Positions 4,934-6,202 of a stretch of 6,202 bases of DNA are shown piece after piece. The notes under the pieces are model-generated. The model ran no database searches and was not told the origin of the DNA. It was given only the letters and a program-made list of their open reading frames with translations. How positions within the stretch are numbered: the stretch's first letter is position 1; each line of letters starts with the position of its first letter. The translations under genes were made by a program, and so were the position numbers. Source of the DNA: Oscillospiraceae bacterium (GTDB taxonomy: Bacteria; Bacillota; Clostridia; Oscillospirales; Oscillospiraceae); contig CACXCV010000197.1 of the NCBI GenBank assembly GCA_902766215.1, forward strand, positions 1-6,202, given 5' to 3'.

Positions 4934-5405
4934 TGTGGACCGGCCGCAGCGCCTGATAGTCATAAGTAGCCAGCGGGCGGTTGTCGCTGTCGATGGTGTG
5001 GGCCGCCACCAGAATCTGCTCCGGCGTCGGTTCGCTGCCCACCGACACCACCACCGGTGAGTGGGCAAAGGTTTCGCCGTCAAACGACAGCTGGATGATG
5101 TCGCCCGGCTCGATCTGCTCCAATGGGACAACCATGCCCCGGGGGCCGCAGCGCGGATTGTCTCCGGTTAAAAACCGGAAGAGATATTCCACGCCGGTCC
5201 AGGCCGGCGCCTTGTTGTTGGCGTCCATGTAATACCAGCCAAAGGTTGGCGTATAGTTCATCGGCGCGCCGCCCGCCAGCAGCACCTGGGAGGCAAAGTT
5301 GGTGCAGTCGCCGCCGATCCCGTCATAATTGTAAAAGTCCGGGTTGCGGTCAAAGGCCCAGCGGTGCGCATAGGCCACTGCCGCCTCACGATCATATTGC
5401 AGCAT
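4866..5405 (-). CDS. Amidase_6 domain protein (papain-like cysteine hydrolase)
   Basis: The 179-residue product matches the Amidase_6 family, NlpC/P60-related putative cysteine amidases common in clostridia. YNYDGIGGDCTNFASQ (25-40) carries the predicted nucleophile Cys34. GDIIQLSFDG leads to FAHSPVVV with the likely catalytic His115, and AAHTIDSDNRPL (134-145) is the conserved region towards the end of the fold. The substrate is not known; peptidoglycan or peptide amides are the usual guess. No signal peptide or TM segment precedes the domain, so a secreted wall enzyme is not obvious and the protein may be intracellular. The ATG (5403-5405) has a perfect AAGGAGG (5413-5419) at seven bases. 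The last roughly 20 residues are a non-conserved tail rich in Pro, Arg and Ser, encoded antisense to the end of the tyrosine recombinase gene (68-base convergent overlap). Confidence 0.88.
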   Translation of the reverse strand: MLQYDREAAVAYAHRWAFDRNPDFYNYDGIGGDCTNFASQVLLAGGAPMNYTPTFGWYYMDANNKAPAWTGVEYLFRFLTGDNPRCGPRGMVVPLEQIEPGDIIQLSFDGETFAHSPVVVSVGSEPTPEQILVAAHTIDSDNRPLATYDYQALRPVHITHLIPCRASSPVPGDLRPPQS

Positions 5406-5480
5406 TTCAAATCCTCCTTCCCTGCTCCCCCATTCTATGCGCGCTGTTCATGTCATGGGATAGAAATCTGAAAAATAAGA

Positions 5481-5526
5481 ATCAGCCGCTTCGAACTGCA
5501 ATTTTATGCAGATCAAAGCGGCTGAT
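5481..5526 (-). terminator. Intrinsic terminator of the FtsK/SpoIIIE gene
   Basis: Eleven-base arms (ATCAGCCGCTT at 5481-5491 and AAGCGGCTGAT at 5516-5526) pair perfectly. A second stem, CTGCA/TGCAG (5496-5500/5507-5511), lies inside a 4x4 internal loop. On the minus strand the hairpin is followed by TCTTATTTTTCA. It lies 18 bases past the translocase stop, so it ends that transcript and insulates the amidase gene, which probably has its own promoter in 5420-5480. I see no convincing promoter there. Confidence 0.88.
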
Positions 5527-5544
5527 ATTCGATTTTACTCGTTT

Positions 5545-6202
5545 TTATTCCGACTCTTCCTCGGGCGATTCCTCGTCCCAGGGCGGCGCGTCATCTTCCG
5601 CCGGGATGGCAGCCGGCGCATTCCCCTGCAGCTGCTGCCACTGCTCCTTGGTAATCAGTAGCTGGCGCGGCTTGGAACCCTCAAACGGGCCGACGATGCC
5701 CATTTCTTCCATTTCATCCACAATCCGCGCCGCACGGGCATAGCCCAGCTTCAGCCGGCGCTGAAGCATGGAGACCGAGGCCTGTTTGGTTTCCAGAATG
5801 ACCTCGACTGCGGCGGGCAGCATCTCGTCGTGGGCGCTTTCCAGCTCGTCGGTGCCGCCGGATGCGGCGCTTCCCTTCCCCTGCTGCTCGCTCTGGCGGT
5901 CGATCTGCTCCATCACCTCGGTAGAGTAGGACGCTTCGGCACCATTTTTGATATAGTCCACCACCGCCTGCACCTCGCCGTCGGTGATAAAGCAGCCCTG
6001 TACGCGCTGCGGCTTGCCGGTTCCCAGAGGGGCATAGAGCATGTCGCCCTTGCCGACCAGCTTTTCCGCGCCGGGGGTGTCGAGGATGATGCGCGACTCC
6101 AGCGACGAAGCCACGGCAAAGGCAATCCGCGAGGGAATGTTGGCCTTCATCAGGCCGGTGATCACATCGGCCGAGGGGCGCTGGGTGGCAATGATCAGGT
6201 GC
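5545..6202 (-). CDS. FtsK/SpoIIIE-family DNA translocase, C-terminal part
   Basis: This is the end of a DNA-pumping ATPase that moves chromosome ends across the division or sporulation septum. The frame is open to the window edge, giving 218 visible residues. HLIIATQRPSADVITG (1-16) is the conserved FtsK/SpoIIIE segment near the end of the motor (beta) domain, continuing through PSRIAFAVAS, DTPGAEKLVGKGDML and PLGTGKPQRVQGCF. A variable acidic/Gln linker (about 90-122) follows. The gamma domain is a winged helix that reads chromosome-orienting sequences (about 123-185; VSMLQRRLKLGYARAARIVDEME, then GIVGPFEGSKPRQLL). After it comes an unusually acidic Pro/Glu/Asp tail of about 25 residues ending at TAA (5545-5547). 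The Walker A/B part, membrane segments and start lie outside the window. FtsK and SpoIIIE cannot be told apart from this fragment; clostridial SpoIIIE is the likeliest name. Confidence 0.95.
   Translation of the reverse strand, partial: HLIIATQRPSADVITGLMKANIPSRIAFAVASSLESRIILDTPGAEKLVGKGDMLYAPLGTGKPQRVQGCFITDGEVQAVVDYIKNGAEASYSTEVMEQIDRQSEQQGKGSAASGGTDELESAHDEMLPAAVEVILETKQASVSMLQRRLKLGYARAARIVDEMEEMGIVGPFEGSKPRQLLITKEQWQQLQGNAPAAIPAEDDAPPWDEESPEEESE

Noticed and set aside
5163..5179. Inverted repeat TCCGGTT-AAA-AACCGGA inside the amidase gene
   Set aside because: It is within conserved coding sequence, has no T-run on either strand, and is short enough to arise by chance.
5432..5460. TAGAAT on the minus strand as -10 of the amidase gene, or CATAGAAT as a sporulation sigma-E -10
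   Set aside because: No acceptable -35 element is found at the right spacing for either sigma factor.
1..6202. tRNA, rRNA, CRISPR array or complete insertion sequence
   Set aside because: No tRNA-like cloverleaf, rRNA-like stretch, regularly spaced repeats or transposase with terminal repeats was seen.

Overview
The window looks like a chromosomal segment of a moderately GC-rich Firmicute, most likely a gut clostridium of the Oscillospiraceae/Ruminococcaceae type. This rests on gene content (EF-G2-type translation factor, SpoIIIE/FtsK translocase, Amidase_6 protein, Xer-like recombinase), strong AAGGAGG-type ribosome sites, and core genes near 60% G+C. The species cannot be named from the sequence.

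Layout. Positions 1-798 hold the 3' part of an EF-G-like gene, closed by a strong intrinsic terminator (806-840). A possible promoter and a clear RBS follow, leading to an intact SGNH/sialate O-acetylesterase-family gene (896-2416). Directly behind its stop codon begins an accessory block (about 2417-3740). It holds a serine recombinase that has lost its catalytic domain (2447-2833); a two-TM protein with an OB-fold-like domain, overlapping it by ATGA (2830-3351); an unlisted 23-residue membrane micro-ORF (3353-3424); a terminator/attenuator-like hairpin pair (3446-3490); and a small unrecognised gene (3506-3817) whose 3' end runs into regulatory DNA. Sampled stretches of the OB-fold gene are clearly AT-richer than the flanking core genes. 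I read the block as the decayed remnant of a mobile element.

Positions 3741-3829 are the most structured non-coding DNA here. Three copies of an 11-mer (ATTTTGTTGCG, orientations +,-,+), a 32-bp imperfect palindrome and a perfect 15-bp inverted repeat lie directly over a near-consensus extended -10 promoter. That promoter drives a complete Xer-like tyrosine recombinase gene with a GTG start (3908-4933). Its 3' end overlaps, tail to tail, an Amidase_6 papain-like gene on the minus strand (4866-5405). Further right, a minus-strand terminator (5481-5526) closes the C-terminal part of an FtsK/SpoIIIE DNA translocase that runs off the window (5545-6202).

How they may work together: FtsK/SpoIIIE-type pumps and Xer-type recombinases cooperate in chromosome dimer resolution in well-studied bacteria, so their proximity is suggestive. 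However, they are on opposite strands with an unrelated gene between them. The likeliest candidates for something undescribed are the repeat array over the recombinase promoter (autoregulation or a recombination site) and the attenuator-like element inside the accessory block.
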